Of a DNA stretch of 64,000 nucleotides, positions 1 through 11,080 are shown in pieces. Source of the stretch: Muraenolepis orangiensis (Eukaryota > Chordata > Actinopteri > Gadiformes > Muraenolepididae). The stretch is from assembly GCA_027704905.1 (NCBI GenBank), contig CM051023.1, positions 1,195,597 through 1,259,596 on the forward strand, given 5' to 3'. The notes below the pieces were generated by a model. The model had not been told where the DNA came from and ran no database searches. It saw nothing but the letters and a program-made list of their open reading frames with translations. Within the stretch, counting starts at the first letter, position 1, and the number at the start of each line of letters is the position of its first letter. The translations under genes and the position numbers were made by a program.

Positions 1-633
<633 letters not shown>

Positions 634-1155
634 AACAGCTCTACGCCAATTATGGGATGTCATCATATGCCGTTGCCATGGCAACGCGCATCCCTCGCCA
701 TGGAACACGATGATGTCATAACTCAAACTGACATGCTCAGAACGCCACCAAACTTCACACCATGGTTAACACTGAGGCCCTGAACAGCTCTACATCAAAT
801 ACAATGTTACTTAATGTGGCGTTTCCATGGCAACGCGCATCCCTCGCCATAAAACACAATGTTGTCTTAACTCAATGGAAAATCGTCCAAACGCCACCAG
901 ACTTCAGATGACAGTCAACGGTCCGGCCCTCAACACCTCAATATGACAATAGTGAGTTTTCCTCAAAAGCTGTTGCCTTGGCAACGCATCCCTCGCCATG
1001 GAACACGATGATGTCATAACTCAAACTGACATGCTCAGAACGCCACCAAACTTCACACCATGGTTAACACTGAGGCCCTGAACAGCTCTACATCAAATAC
1101 AATGTTACTTAATGTGGCGTTTCCATGGCAACGCGCATCCCTCGCCATAAAACAC
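634..1155 (+). repeat. satellite, partial copies of the 760-bp unit
   Basis: Entry point of the left satellite. It contains the recurring phrases GGAACACGATGATGTCATAAC, ACGCCACCAAACTTCAC and CCATGGCAACG in the order they have in the later part of the 760-bp unit at 1452-3731, but out of full register. This indicates truncated or rearranged units at the array edge. Perfect RFX-type X-boxes lie at 672-685 and 972-985. Confidence 0.85.
671..686. promoter_or_regulatory. perfect palindromic X-box (RFX-type site)
   Basis: The bases CGTTGCCATGGCAACG form a 16-bp perfect palindrome. They contain GTTGCCATGGCAAC, the symmetric form of the X-box bound by RFX-family winged-helix factors (consensus GTNRCC, spacer 0-3, RGYAAC). 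Motif identity is seen directly. Binding is inferred and unproven. Confidence 0.6.
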
Positions 1156-1451
1156 GGTGTCGCTGTAACTCCAATGGACACGGTCCCATCGTCCCCCAAT
1201 CTTCACTTTTATATCACCGGTCCATGCCTCAACAGCTCTACGTGAAATCTGAGATCTCACCGTGTGCCGTTTCCATGGCAACGCATCCCTCCCCATAAAA
1301 CACGGTGTCGCTGTAACTCCAATGGACACGGTCCCATCGTCCCCCAATCTTCACTTTTATATCACCGGTCCATGCCTCAACAGCTCTACGTGAAATCTGA
1401 GATGTCACCGTATGCCGTTTCCATGGCAACGCATCCCTCGCCATAAAACAC
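1156..1451 (+). repeat. 148-bp satellite, two units
   Basis: Units start at 1156 and 1304, at the phrase GGTGTCGCTGTAACTCC. Each contains CACGGTCCCATCGTCCCCCA, a CACCGGTCCATGCC segment, a GTGAAATCTGAGAT segment and the GTTTCCATGGCAACGC half X-box. The period is exactly 148 bp. The same unit recurs at 3732 (four copies) and 16690 (five copies). Confidence 0.95.
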
Positions 1452-3731
1452 GGTGTTAACTCCTCAAAAACTTAAACTTTCACGTAAACGGACGAAACTC
1501 GCTACGCATATCTAGGGTGCGGAGACAAACAAAAAACGCTCTTGGAGGGATATCAAATTACGTACAGGAAGTCGGCCATTTTGAATTCGGCGTCGGAAAA
1601 AAGCGTCGGAAACCACGCCGTTTTTTTCGGTTTTCGTCCTCCAAACTTTAACCAACTCCTCCTCGGGCTTTCTCCCCAAGACCCTAAATTTCTCGGGTCG
1701 CGTCTCGATTCGCCGCCGAATTTAGCCTTCGCTCCGTGCTAGGCCATCCCTCGCCACGGAACAAGATGATGTCATAACTCAAACTGACACGCTCGGAACG
1801 CCACCAAACTTCACACGATGGTTAACACCGACGCACCGAACAGCTCTACATCAAATCCGATGTTACTTAATGTGGCGTTTCCATGGCAACGCGCATCCCT
1901 CGCCATAAAACACAATGTTGTCTTAACTCAATGGAAAATCGTCGAAACGCCACCAGACTTCAGATGACAGTCAATGGTCCGGCCCTCAACACTTCAATAT
2001 GACAATAGTGAGTTTTCCTCAAAAGCTGTTGCCTTGGCAACGCATCCCTCGCCATGGAACACGATGATGTCATAACTCAAACTGACATGCTCAGAACGCC
2101 ACCAAACTTCACACCATGGTTAACGCTGAGGCCCTGAACAGCTCTACATCAAATACAATGTTACTTAATGTGGCGTTTCCATGGCAACGCGCATCCCTCG
2201 CCATAAAACACGGTGTTAACTCCTCAAAAACTTAAACTTTCACGTAAACGGACGAAACTCGCTACGCATATCTAGGGTGCGGAGACAAACAAAAAATGCT
2301 CTTGGAGGGATATCAAATTACGTACAGGAAGTCGGCCATTTTGAATTCGGCGTCGGAAAAAAGCGTCGGAAACCACGCCGTTTTTTTCAGTTTTCGTCCT
2401 CCAAACTTTAACCAACTCCTCCTCGGGCTTTCTCCCCAAGACCCTAAATTTCTCGGGTCGCGTCTCGATTCGCCGCCGAATTTAGCCTTCGCTCCGTGCT
2501 AGGCCATCCCTCGCCACGGAACAAGATGAAGTCATAACTCAAACTGACACGCTCGGAACGCCACCAAACTTCACACGATGGTTAACACTGACGCCCCGAA
2601 CGGCTCTACATCAAATCCGATGTTACTTAATGTGGCGTTTCCATGGCAACGCGCATCCCTCGCCATAAAACACAATGTTGTCTTAACTCAATGGAAAATC
2701 GTCCAAACGCCACCAGACTTCAGATGACAGTCAATGGTCCGGCCCTCAACACCTCAATATGACAATAGGGAGTTTTCCTCAAAAGCTGTTGCCTTGGCAA
2801 CGCATCCCTCGCCATGGAACACGATGATGTCATAACTCAAACTGACATGCTCAGAACGCCACCAAAGTTCACACCATGGTTAACGCTGAGGCCCTGAACA
2901 GCTCTACATCAAATACAATGTTACTTAATGTGGCGTTTCCATGGCAACGCGCATCCCTCGCCATAAAACACGGTGTTAACTCCTCAAAAACTTAAACTTT
3001 CACGTAAACGGACGAAACTCGCTACGCATATCTAGGGTGCGGAGACAAACAAAAAACGCTCTTGGAGGGATATAAAATTACGTACAGGAAGTCGGCCATT
3101 TTGAATTCGGCGTCGGAAAAAAGCGTCGGAAACCACGCCGTTTTTTTCGGTTTTCGTCCTCCAAACTTTAACCAACTCCTCCTCGGGCTTTCTCCCCAAG
3201 ACCCTAAATTTCTCGGGTCGCGTCTCGATTCGCCGCCGAATTTAGCCTTCGCTCCGTGCTAGGCCATCCCTCGCCACGGAACAAGATGAAGTCATAACTC
3301 AAACTGACACGCTCGGAACGCCACCAAACTTCACACGATGGTTAACACTGACGCACCGAACAGCTCTACATCAAATCCGATGTTACTTAATGTGGCGTTT
3401 CCATGGCAACGCGCATCCCTCGCCATAAAACACAATGTTGTCTTAACTCAATGGAAAATCGTCCAAACGCCACCAGACTTCAGATGACAGTCAATGGTCC
3501 GGCCCTCAACACTTCAATATGACAATAGTGAGTTTTCCTCAAAAGCTGTTGCCTTGGCAACGCATCCCTCGCCATGGAACACGATGATGTCATAACTCAA
3601 ACTGACATGCTCAGAACGCCACCAAAGTTCACACCATGGTTAACGCTGAGGCCCTGAACAGCTCTACATCAAATACAATGTTACTTAATGTGGCGTTTCC
3701 ATGGCAACGCGCATCCCTCGCCATAAAACAC
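1452..3731 (+). repeat. 760-bp tandem repeat, three units
   Basis: Units start at 1452, 2212 and 2972, all exactly 760 bp, and differ at only a few positions. Each opens with GTTAACTCCTCAAAAAC. It then carries the ETS/YY1-like box CAGGAAGTCGGCCATTTTG (1565, 2325, 3085), a GTTTCCATGGCAAC half X-box and, about 150 bp on, a perfect X-box (2028, 2788, 3548). It closes with the phrase that leads into the 148-bp satellite. The 760-bp unit is therefore a composite of the basal ~455-bp subunit and ~300 bp of 148-bp-related sequence. A fourth copy is at 15930. Confidence 0.95.
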
Positions 3732-4322
3732 GGTGTCGCTGTAACTCCAATGGACACGGTCCCATCGTCCCCCAATCTTCACTTTTATATCACCGGTCCA
3801 TGCCTCAACAGCTCTACGTGAAATCTGAGATCTCACCGTGTGCCGTTTCCATGGCAACGCATCCCTCCCCATAAAACACGGTGTCGCTGTAACTCCAATG
3901 GACACGGTCCCATCGTCCCCCAATCTTCACTTTTAGATCACCGGTCCATGCCTCAACAGCTCTACGTGAAATCTGAGATCTCACCGTATGCCGTTTCCAT
4001 GGCAACGCATCCCTCGCCATAAAACACGGTGTCGCTGTAACTCCAATGGACACGGTCCCATCGTCCCCCAATCTTCACTTTTATATCACCGGTCCATGCC
4101 TCAACAGCTCTACGTGAAATCTGAGATCTCACCGTATGCCGTTTCCATGGCAACGCATCCCTCGCCATAAAACACGGTGTCGCTGTAACTCCAATGGACA
4201 CGGTCCCATCGTCCCCCAATCTTCACTTTTATATCACCGGTCCATGCCTCAACAGCTCTACGTGAAATCTGTGATCTCACCATATGCCGTTCCATGGCAA
4301 CACGCATCCCTCGCATAAAAAA
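3732..4322 (+). repeat. 148-bp satellite, four units
   Basis: Unit starts are 3732, 3880, 4028 and 4176. Units are nearly identical. The last is diverged at its end, having lost a T in GTTTCC and gained bases before GCATCCC. The homologous array at 16690-17429 has five units in the same flanking context, so copy number changed after the surrounding block was duplicated, as expected from unequal exchange. Confidence 0.95.
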
Positions 4323-4509
4323 CAATGTTGTCTTAACTCAATGGAAAATTGTCCAAACGGCACCTGACTTCAGTCAATGGTCAATGGTCAATGGTCCGGC
4401 CCTCAACACCTCAATATGACAATAGGGAGTTTTCCTCAAAAGCGGCTGCCAGAACTCAGACCCGCTCAAACGCTGCTCGCAGCTTTAATTTATTATTATT
4501 ATTATTATT
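4323..4509 (+). repeat. array boundary: (GTCAATG)3, decayed NotI box, hairpin, (TTA)n
   Basis: Contains (GTCAATG)3 at 4373-4393 and GCGGCTGC at 4442, which is the NotI-like GCGGCCGC of most other boundaries with one CpG changed to TpG. It is followed by CTCAGACCCG, the perfect small hairpin GCTGC-TC-GCAGC, and a (TTA)n run ending at 4509. The same order is found at 17430-17613. Confidence 0.85.
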
Positions 4510-5773
4510 TTAGTATTTCGCGCGCACTTTGACCCCCGCAACATATGTGAAAACTCACCAAATTTTGCACGCGCCCCAGAAGTGTCGCAACTTAGAAATT
4601 TTTCTAGCTTTCGCAACTTTGCGCCAAAAATTGCGTAGGCCACGCCGAACGCCGTTTTTAACGTTCGGGCAGCATAACTTTAACTTTCCCGGAAACAAAC
4701 GAAATTTGCGACGCATTTGTAGGGTGCGGAGACTAACAAAAACGCTCTTGGAGCGATTTCACATTACGTACAGGATGTCGGAATTTTGATTTCGGCGTCG
4801 GAAAAATACCCGATTTATCGCGTTTTTCACCCTCCGCACTTTAACGAACTCCTCCTAGGGACTTATCCGACAGCTCCAAATTTGTCGGGTAGCGTCTCGA
4901 GACACGGGAGAGCTTACGTTATCCACAGAATTATTTTTTTTCGCACGGGTTAGCGTGAGTTGCTCCGGAATTTCGCAGTGCGCTCTAATGCCGAGCCATC
5001 CCTCGCCATGGAACACGATGATGTCAGAACTCCAACTTGACATGCTCAGAAGGTTGTTAACGTTTAACTCCTCAAAATGTTAACTTTCAGGTAAAAGGAA
5101 GCAAACGAAACTCGCTACGCATATCTAGGGTGCGGAGACAAACAAAAAAACTTTTATCGGAGGGATATAAATTACGTCAGGGGACAGTCGGCCATTTTGA
5201 ATTCGGGCGTCGGAAAAAAGCGCCAAAAAAACACGCCTTTTTTTCGGTTTTCGTCCTCCAACTTTAACCAACTCTTCCTGGGCTCCTCCCGAAGACTCCG
5301 AATTTCTCCCGGTCCGCGTCTCGATTCGCCGCCGAATTAGCCTTCGCTCCATGCTACGCCATTCCCTCGCCACGGAAACACGATGAGTCATAAAATCAAA
5401 CTGAACACGCTCGGACGCCACCAAACTTCACCGACGGTTAACACCACGCCCCGAAAGCTCTACATCAATCCGATGTTAGTTAATGTGGCGTTACCGTGGC
5501 AACGCCGCTTCGGTTTTAAACGTTAACTCCTCAAAAAACTTTTCACTTTCACGTAAACAAACGAAACTCGATACGCATATTCTAGGGTGCAGAGACAAAA
5601 CAAAAAACGCTCCGGAGGAGTATAAAATTACCGACAGGAAGTCGGCCATTAGAATTGCGGCGGAAAAAAAAACGCCACTTAATATGAAAATCGGGACTTT
5701 TCCTGAAAGCGGCCGCCAGAAACTCAGACACGTTCAACGCTGCTGAGCTTTAATTATTTATTATTATATTATT
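4510..5773 (+). repeat. higher-order satellite unit 1
   Basis: Begins with the head subunit marker TATTTCGCGCGCACTTTGACC and ends with GCGGCCGC (5709-5716), a decayed hairpin and (TTA)n. It is shorter than most other units because whole subunits are missing. From about 5040 it has many single-base insertions and deletions relative to its sisters, in homopolymers and elsewhere. A perfect X-box is at 5490-5503. It carries no TAGGG element in its (TTA)n run, so it serves as an empty site. Confidence 0.85.
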
Positions 5774-5775
5774 TT
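5040..5775. other. indel-rich stretch, possible consensus error
   Basis: Relative to the sister segments near 6330-7440 and 8690-9370, this stretch shows frequent one-base gains and losses, for example GGGGACAGTCGG for AGGAAGTCGG and CCTCCAACTTT for CCTCCAAACTTT. Neighbouring units are nearly free of such changes. Unpolished long-read consensus or a degraded unit would both look like this. Confidence 0.5.
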
Positions 5776-7466
5776 AGAAAACGCTGGCACTTTGACCCCC
5801 CGCAACATATGTGAAAACTCACCAAATTGTGCACGCGCTTCAGAAGTGTCGCAACTTAGATTTTTTCGAGCTTTCGCAACTTTGCGCCAAAAATTGCGTA
5901 CGCCACGCCGAACGCCGTTTTTAACGTTCGGGCAGCAACACTTTAACTTTCACGGAAACAAACGAAACTCGCGACGCATTTGTAAGGTGCGGAGACTAAC
6001 CAAAAACGCTCTTGGAGCGATTTCAAATTACGTACAGGAAGTCGGGAATTTTGATTTCGGCGTCGGAAAAAACGCGATTTATCGCGTTTTTCACCCTCCG
6101 CACTTTAACGAACTCCTCCTAGGGACTTTATCCGACAGCCTCCAAATTTGTCGGGTAGCGTCTCGAGACATGGGAGAGCTTAAGTTATCCACAGAATTTT
6201 TTTTTTTCGCACGGCGTAGCCGTGAGTTGGTTCCGAATTTCGCGTTCGCTGTAATGCCAGGCCATCCCTCGCCATGGAACACAATGATGTCAGAACTACA
6301 ACTGACATGCTCAGAAGGTTTTTAACGTTAACTCCTCAAAAACGTTAACTTTCACGTAAACGGACGAAACTCGCTACGCATATGTAAGGTGCGGAGACAA
6401 ACAAAAAACGCTTTCGGACGGATGTAAAATTACGTACAGGAAGTCGGCCATTTTGAATTCGGCGTCGGAAAAAAGCGCCAAAAAACACGCCGTTTTTTTC
6501 GGTTTTCGTCCTCCAAACTTTAACCAACTCCTCCTCGGGCTTTCTCCCAAGACCCTAAATTTCTCGGGTCGCGTCTCGATTCGCCGCCGAATTTAGCCTT
6601 CGCTCCATGCTACGCCATCCCTCGCCACGGAACACGATGATGTCATAACTCAAACTGACACGCTCGGAACGCCACCAAACTTCACACGACGGTTAACACC
6701 GACGCCCCGAACGGCTCTACATCAAATCCGACGTTACTTAATGTGGCGTTACCATGGCAACGCCCATTCCGGTTTTAACGTTAACTCCTCAAAAACTTTA
6801 ACATTCACGTAAACGGACGAAACTCGCTACGCATATCTAGGGTGCAGAGACAAACAAAAAACGCTATCGGACGGATGTAAAATTACATACAGGAAGTCGG
6901 CCATTTTGAATTCGGCGTCGGAAAAAAGCGCCAAAAAACCACGCCGTTTTTTTCCGTTTTCGTCCTCCAAACTTTAACCATCTGCTCCTGGGGCTTCCTC
7001 CCGAAGACTCCAAACTTCTCGGTTCGCGTGTCGATTCGCCGCCGAATTTAGCCTTCGCTCCGTGCTAGGCCATCCCTCGCCACGGAACACGATGATGTCA
7101 TAACTCAAACTGACACGCTCGGAACGCCACCAAACTTCACACGACGGTTAACACCAACGCCCCGAACAGCTGTACATCAAATCCGATGTTACTTAATGCG
7201 GCGTTACCGTGGCAACGCCCGCTTCCGGTTTTAACGTTAACTCCTCAAAAACTTTAACTTTCACGTAAACGGACGAAACTCGCTACGCATATCTAGGGTG
7301 CGGAGACAAACAAAAAACGCTATCGGACGAGTATAAAATTACCGACAGGAAGTCGGCCATTTTGAATTTTGCATCGGAAAAACGCAATTTAATATGAAAA
7401 TCGGGACTTTTCCTGAAAAGCGGCCGCCAGAACTCAGACCCGTTCAACGCTGCTCGCAGCTTTAAT

Positions 7467-7680
7467 TAGGGTCTGAGACAAAGACCGAGGTCGTCGAAGA
7501 CCCTATTGAAATCGGTCGCCCGGCGATCGCTCGCGAAGCGAGCGACAACCCTACAAAGCCCATGCAAAACAGCCCGAAATCATGACAGTGTGTAGCCCAC
7601 TCGAAAAGTAGACACAGAGAAAGCAGAGCGCCCATGTGAAAACAGGCATACTTGAAATCGGTCCGATTATTTATTATTAT
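7467..7680 (+). mobile_element. TAGGG hairpin element, copy 1 (first of triplet)
   Basis: A ~200-bp element of unknown class starting TAGGGTCTGAG and ending in a (TTA)n run. It has three inverted repeats: AGGGTCT (7468-7474) with AGACCCT (7498-7504); TCGCTCGC-GAA-GCGAGCGA (7527-7545), whose apex is GCGAAGC; and AATCGG-T-CCGATT (7656-7668) next to the 3' run. TTGAAATCGGTC occurs twice as a direct repeat, at 7506 and 7652. It always sits where other units have an uninterrupted TTTAATTA(TTA)n run. The tail and site preference suggest a short non-autonomous retroposon. A rearranged satellite segment is the alternative. Frames across it are non-coding. Confidence 0.6.
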
Positions 7681-7895
7681 TAGGGTCTGAGACAAAGACC
7701 GAGGTCGTCGAAGACCCTATTGAAATCGGTCGCCCGGCGATCGCTCGCGAAGCGAGCGACAACCCTACAAAGCCCATGCAAAACAGCCCGAAATCATGAC
7801 AGTGTGTAGCCCACGCGAAAAGTAGTCACAGAGAAAGCAGAGCGCCCATGTAAAAACAGGCATACTTGAAATCGGTCCGATTATTTATTATTTAT
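7681..7895 (+). mobile_element. TAGGG hairpin element, copy 2 (middle of triplet)
   Basis: Follows copy 1 directly, separated only by the TTA run that is copy 1's tail. It differs at a few positions (CACGCGAAAAGTAGTC for CACTCGAAAAGTAGAC). Head-to-tail placement with TTA runs between copies fits repeated insertion into the tail of a previous copy, or local tandem duplication. Confidence 0.6.
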
Positions 7896-8130
7896 TAGGG
7901 TCTGAGACAAAGACCGAGGTCGTCGAAGACCCTATTGAAATCGGTCGCCCGGCGATCGCTCGCGAAGCGAGCGACAACCCTACAAAGCCCATGCAAAACA
8001 GCCCGAAATCATGACAGTGTGTAGCCCACTCGAAAAGTAGACACAGAGAAAGCACAGCGCCCATGTGAAAAGCAGGCATACTTGAAATCGGTCCGATTAT
8101 TTATTATTATTATTATTTATTATTATTATT
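7896..8130 (+). mobile_element. TAGGG hairpin element, copy 3 (last of triplet)
   Basis: The third head-to-tail copy, with the longest TTA/TTTA tail of the triplet (about 8096-8130). It carries AGCACAGCGCC where copies 1 and 2 have AGCAGAGCGCC. It is followed at once by the head subunit of the next satellite unit. Confidence 0.6.
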
Positions 8131-9585
8131 TTAGTATTTCGCGCGCACTTTGACCCCCCGCAACATATGTGAAAACTCACCAAATTTTGCACGCACGCCA
8201 GAAGTGTCGCAACTTAGAAATTTTTCTAGCTTTCGCAACTTTGCGCCAAAAATTGCGTAGGCCACGCCGAACGCCGTTTTTAACGTTCGGGCAGCAACAC
8301 TTTAACTTTCACGGAAACAAACGAAACTCGCGACGCATTTGTAGGGTGCGGAGACTAACAAAAAACGCTCTTGGAGCGATTTCACATTACGTACAGGATG
8401 TCGGGAATTTTGATTTCGGCGTCGGAAAAACCCCGATTTATCGCGTTTTTCATCCTCCGCACTTTAACGAACTCCTCCTAGGGACTTTATCCGACAGCCT
8501 CCAAATTTGTCGGGTAGCGTCTCGAGACATGGGAGAGCTTAAGTTATCCACAGAATTTTTTTTTTTCGCACGGCGTAGCCGTGAGTTGGTTCCGAATTTC
8601 GCGTTCGCTGTAATGCCAGGTCATCCCTCGCCATGGAACACAATGATGTCAGAACTCAAACTGACATGCTCAGAACGTTTTTAACGTTAACTCCTCAAAA
8701 ATGTTAACTTTCACGTAAACGGACGAAACTCGCTACGCATATCTAGGGTGCGGAGACAAACAAAAAACTTTATCGGAGGGATATAAAATTACGTACAGGA
8801 AGTCGGCCATTTTGAATTCGGCGTCGGAAAAAAGCGCCAAAAAACACGCCGTTTTTTTCGGTTTTCGTCCTCCAAACTTTAACCAACTCTTCCTGGGGCT
8901 TCCTCCCGAAGACTCCGAATTTCTCCGGTCGCGTCTCGATTCGCCGCCGAATTTAGCCTTCGCTCCATGCTACGCCATCCCTCGCCACGGAACACGATGA
9001 TGTCATAACTCAAACTGACACGCTCGGAACGCCACCAAACTTCACACGACGGTTAACACCGACGCCCCGAACAGCTCTACATCAAATCCGATGTTAGTTA
9101 ATGTGGCGTTACCATGGCAACGCCCGCTTCCGGTTTTAACGTTAACTCCTCAAAAACTTTCACTTTCACGTAAACAAACGAAACTCGCTACGCATATCTA
9201 GGGTGCAGAGACAAACAAAAAACGCTCTCGGAGGACTATAAAATTACCGACAGGAAGTCGGCCATTTAGAATTCGGAATGGGAAAAAACGCCATTTAATA
9301 TGAAAATCGTGAGTTTTCCTCAAAAAGCGGCCGCCAGAACTCAGACCCGTTCAACGCTGCTCGCAGCTTATTAATTAGGGTCTGAGACAAAGACCGAGGT
9401 CGTCGAAGACCCTATTGAAATCGGTCGCCCGGCGATCGCTCGCGAAGCGAGCGACAACCCTACAAAGCCCATGCAAAACAGCCCGAAATCATGACAGTGT
9501 GTAGCCCACACGAAAAGTAGACACAGAGAAAGCAGAGCGCCCATGTAAAAACAGGCATACTTGAAATCGGTCCGATTATTTATTA

Positions 9586-9618
<33 letters not shown>
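8131..9618 (+). repeat. higher-order satellite unit 3 (canonical ~1.49 kb)
   Basis: The cleanest example. A head subunit runs to about 8690, with a T-run at ~8555-8566 followed by hairpin CACGGC-GTA-GCCGTG (8569-8583). A basal subunit has the ETS/YY1-like box near 8797 and an X-box at 9108. A terminal subunit has the box near 9249, GCGGCCGC at 9327-9334 and the GCTGC-TC-GCAGC hairpin. One TAGGG element and a (TTA)n tail close it. A 171-codon frame at 8169-8684 crosses the head but starts at a non-ATG codon and is not kept in frame in sister copies. Confidence 0.9.
9376..9618 (+). mobile_element. TAGGG hairpin element, copy 4
   Basis: A single copy inserted after GCTTATTAAT in the terminal (TTA)n of unit 3. 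The GCGAAGC-apex hairpin and both TTGAAATCGGTC repeats are intact. Its TTA/TTTA tail reaches 9618. Confidence 0.6.
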
Positions 9619-11080
9619 TAGAAACTCGCGGGCACTTTGACCCCCCGCAACATATGTGAAAACTCACCAAATTTTGCACGCGCCCCAGAAGTGTCGCAAC
9701 TTAGATTTTTTCGAGCTTTCGCAACTTTGCGCCAAAAATTGCGTAGACCACGGCCAACGCCGTTTTTAACGTTCGGGCAGCAACACTTTAACTTTCACGG
9801 AAACAAACGAAACTCGCGACGCATTTGTAGGGTGCGGAGACTAACAAAAAACGCTCTTGGAGCGATTTCACATTACGTACAGGAAGTCGGGCATTTTGAA
9901 TTCGGCGTCGGAAAAAACGCGATTTATCGCGTTTTTCATCCTCCGCACTTTAACGAACTCCTCCTAGGGACTTTATCCGACAGACTCCAAATTTGTCGGG
10001 TAGCGTCTCGAGACACGGGAGACCTTAAGTTATCCACAGAATTTTTTTTTTCGCACGGCGTAGCCGTGAGTTGGTTCCGAATTTCGCGTTCGCTGTAATG
10101 CCAGGCCATCCCTCGCCATGGAACACAATGATGTCAGAACTCAAACTGACATGCTCAGAACGTTTTTAACGTTAACTCCTCAAAAATGTTAACTTTCACG
10201 TAAACGGACGAAACTCGCTACGCATATCTAGGGTGCGGAGACAAACAAAAAACTTTATCGGAGGGATATAAAATTACGTACAGGAAGTCGGCCATTTTGA
10301 ATTCGGCGTCGGAAAAAAGCGCCAAAAAACACGCCGTTTTTTTCGGTTTTCGTCCTCCAAACTTTAACCAACTCTTCCTGGGGCTTCCTCCCGAAGACTC
10401 CGAATTTCTCCGGTCGCGTCTCGATTCGCCGCCGAATTTAGCCTTCGCTCCGTGCTACGCCATCCCTCGCCACGGAACACGATGATGTCATAACTCAAAC
10501 TGACACGCTCGGAACGCCACCAAACTTCACACGACGGTTAACACCGACGCCCCGAACAGCTCTACATCAAATCCGATGTTACTTAATGTGGCGTTACCGT
10601 GGCAACGCCCGCTTCCGGTTTTAACGTTAACTCCTCAAAAACTTTCACTTTCACGTAAACAAACGAAACTCGCTACGCATATCTAGGGTGCAGAGACAAA
10701 CAAAAAACGCTCTCGGAGGACTATAAAATTACCGACAGGAAGTCGGCCATTTACAATTCGGAATGGGAAAAACGCTATTTAATATGCAAATCGTGAGTTT
10801 TCCTCAAAAAGCGGCCGCCAGAACTCAGACCCGTTCAACGCTGCTCGCAGCTTTAATTATTAGGGTCTGAGACAAAGACCGAGGTCGTCGAAGACCCTAT
10901 TGAAATCGGTCGCCCGGCGATCGCTCGCGAAGCGAGCGACAACCCTGCAAAGCCCATGCAAAACAGCCCGAAATCATGACAGTGTGTAGCCCACACGAAA
11001 AGTAGACACAGAGAAAGCACAGCGCCCATGTAAAAGCAGGCATACTTGAAATCGGTCCGATTATTATTATTATTATTATT
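9619..11080 (+). repeat. higher-order satellite unit 4
   Basis: Same order as unit 3: head, basal subunit (box near 10279, X-box 10593), terminal subunit (box near 10736, GCGGCCGC at 10811) and one TAGGG element. The head retains the perfect 11-bp AAAAACGCGAT inverted repeat at 9913-9936. Confidence 0.9.
10861..11080 (+). mobile_element. TAGGG hairpin element, copy 5
   Basis: A single copy after TTTAATTAT. It carries CAACCCTGCAAAG where the others read CAACCCTACAAAG. The tail is a short, pure TTA run, and the next satellite unit follows directly. Confidence 0.6.

Larger units (their letters stand above)
5774..8130 (+). repeat. higher-order satellite unit 2
   Basis: Head subunit, then two basal subunits with ETS/YY1-like boxes near 6437 and 6891 and X-boxes at 6748 and 7203, then a terminal subunit with GCGGCCGC at 7420. 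Its (TTA)n region holds three head-to-tail TAGGG elements (7467-8130). The head carries a perfect 11-bp inverted repeat, AAAAACGCGAT/ATCGCGTTTTT, at 6068-6091. Confidence 0.88.

Noticed and set aside
3732..4322. Regularly spaced 148-bp units as a CRISPR array
   Set aside because: The whole unit repeats with no unique spacers, no cas genes are present, and the host is eukaryotic.
7466..7471. TTAGGG at the start of each TAGGG element as a telomeric repeat
   Set aside because: Only one hexamer per element, created by TTA next to GGGTC. There is no tandem TTAGGG anywhere.
7467..7680. TAGGG element as a tRNA-derived SINE or a DNA transposon
   Set aside because: No convincing A and B boxes were found (GGTCGTCGAAGACC only loosely recalls a B box), and the two ends are not inverted repeats of each other. 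The class is left open.
8543..8555. TTATCCACA in each head subunit, identical to the bacterial DnaA box
   Set aside because: A single copy per unit in vertebrate-type repeat DNA with no other origin features. Coincidental.
8169..8684. Recurrent frames of 147-177 codons in satellite head subunits (5792, 8169, 9637, 11120, 12997, 15316, 17654)
   Set aside because: They start at non-ATG codons. The N-terminal reading differs between copies because of indels near TTAGATTTTTTCG versus TTAGAAATTTTTC. The ends depend on T-run length, and changes between copies are not biased to third positions. No protein family was recognised.
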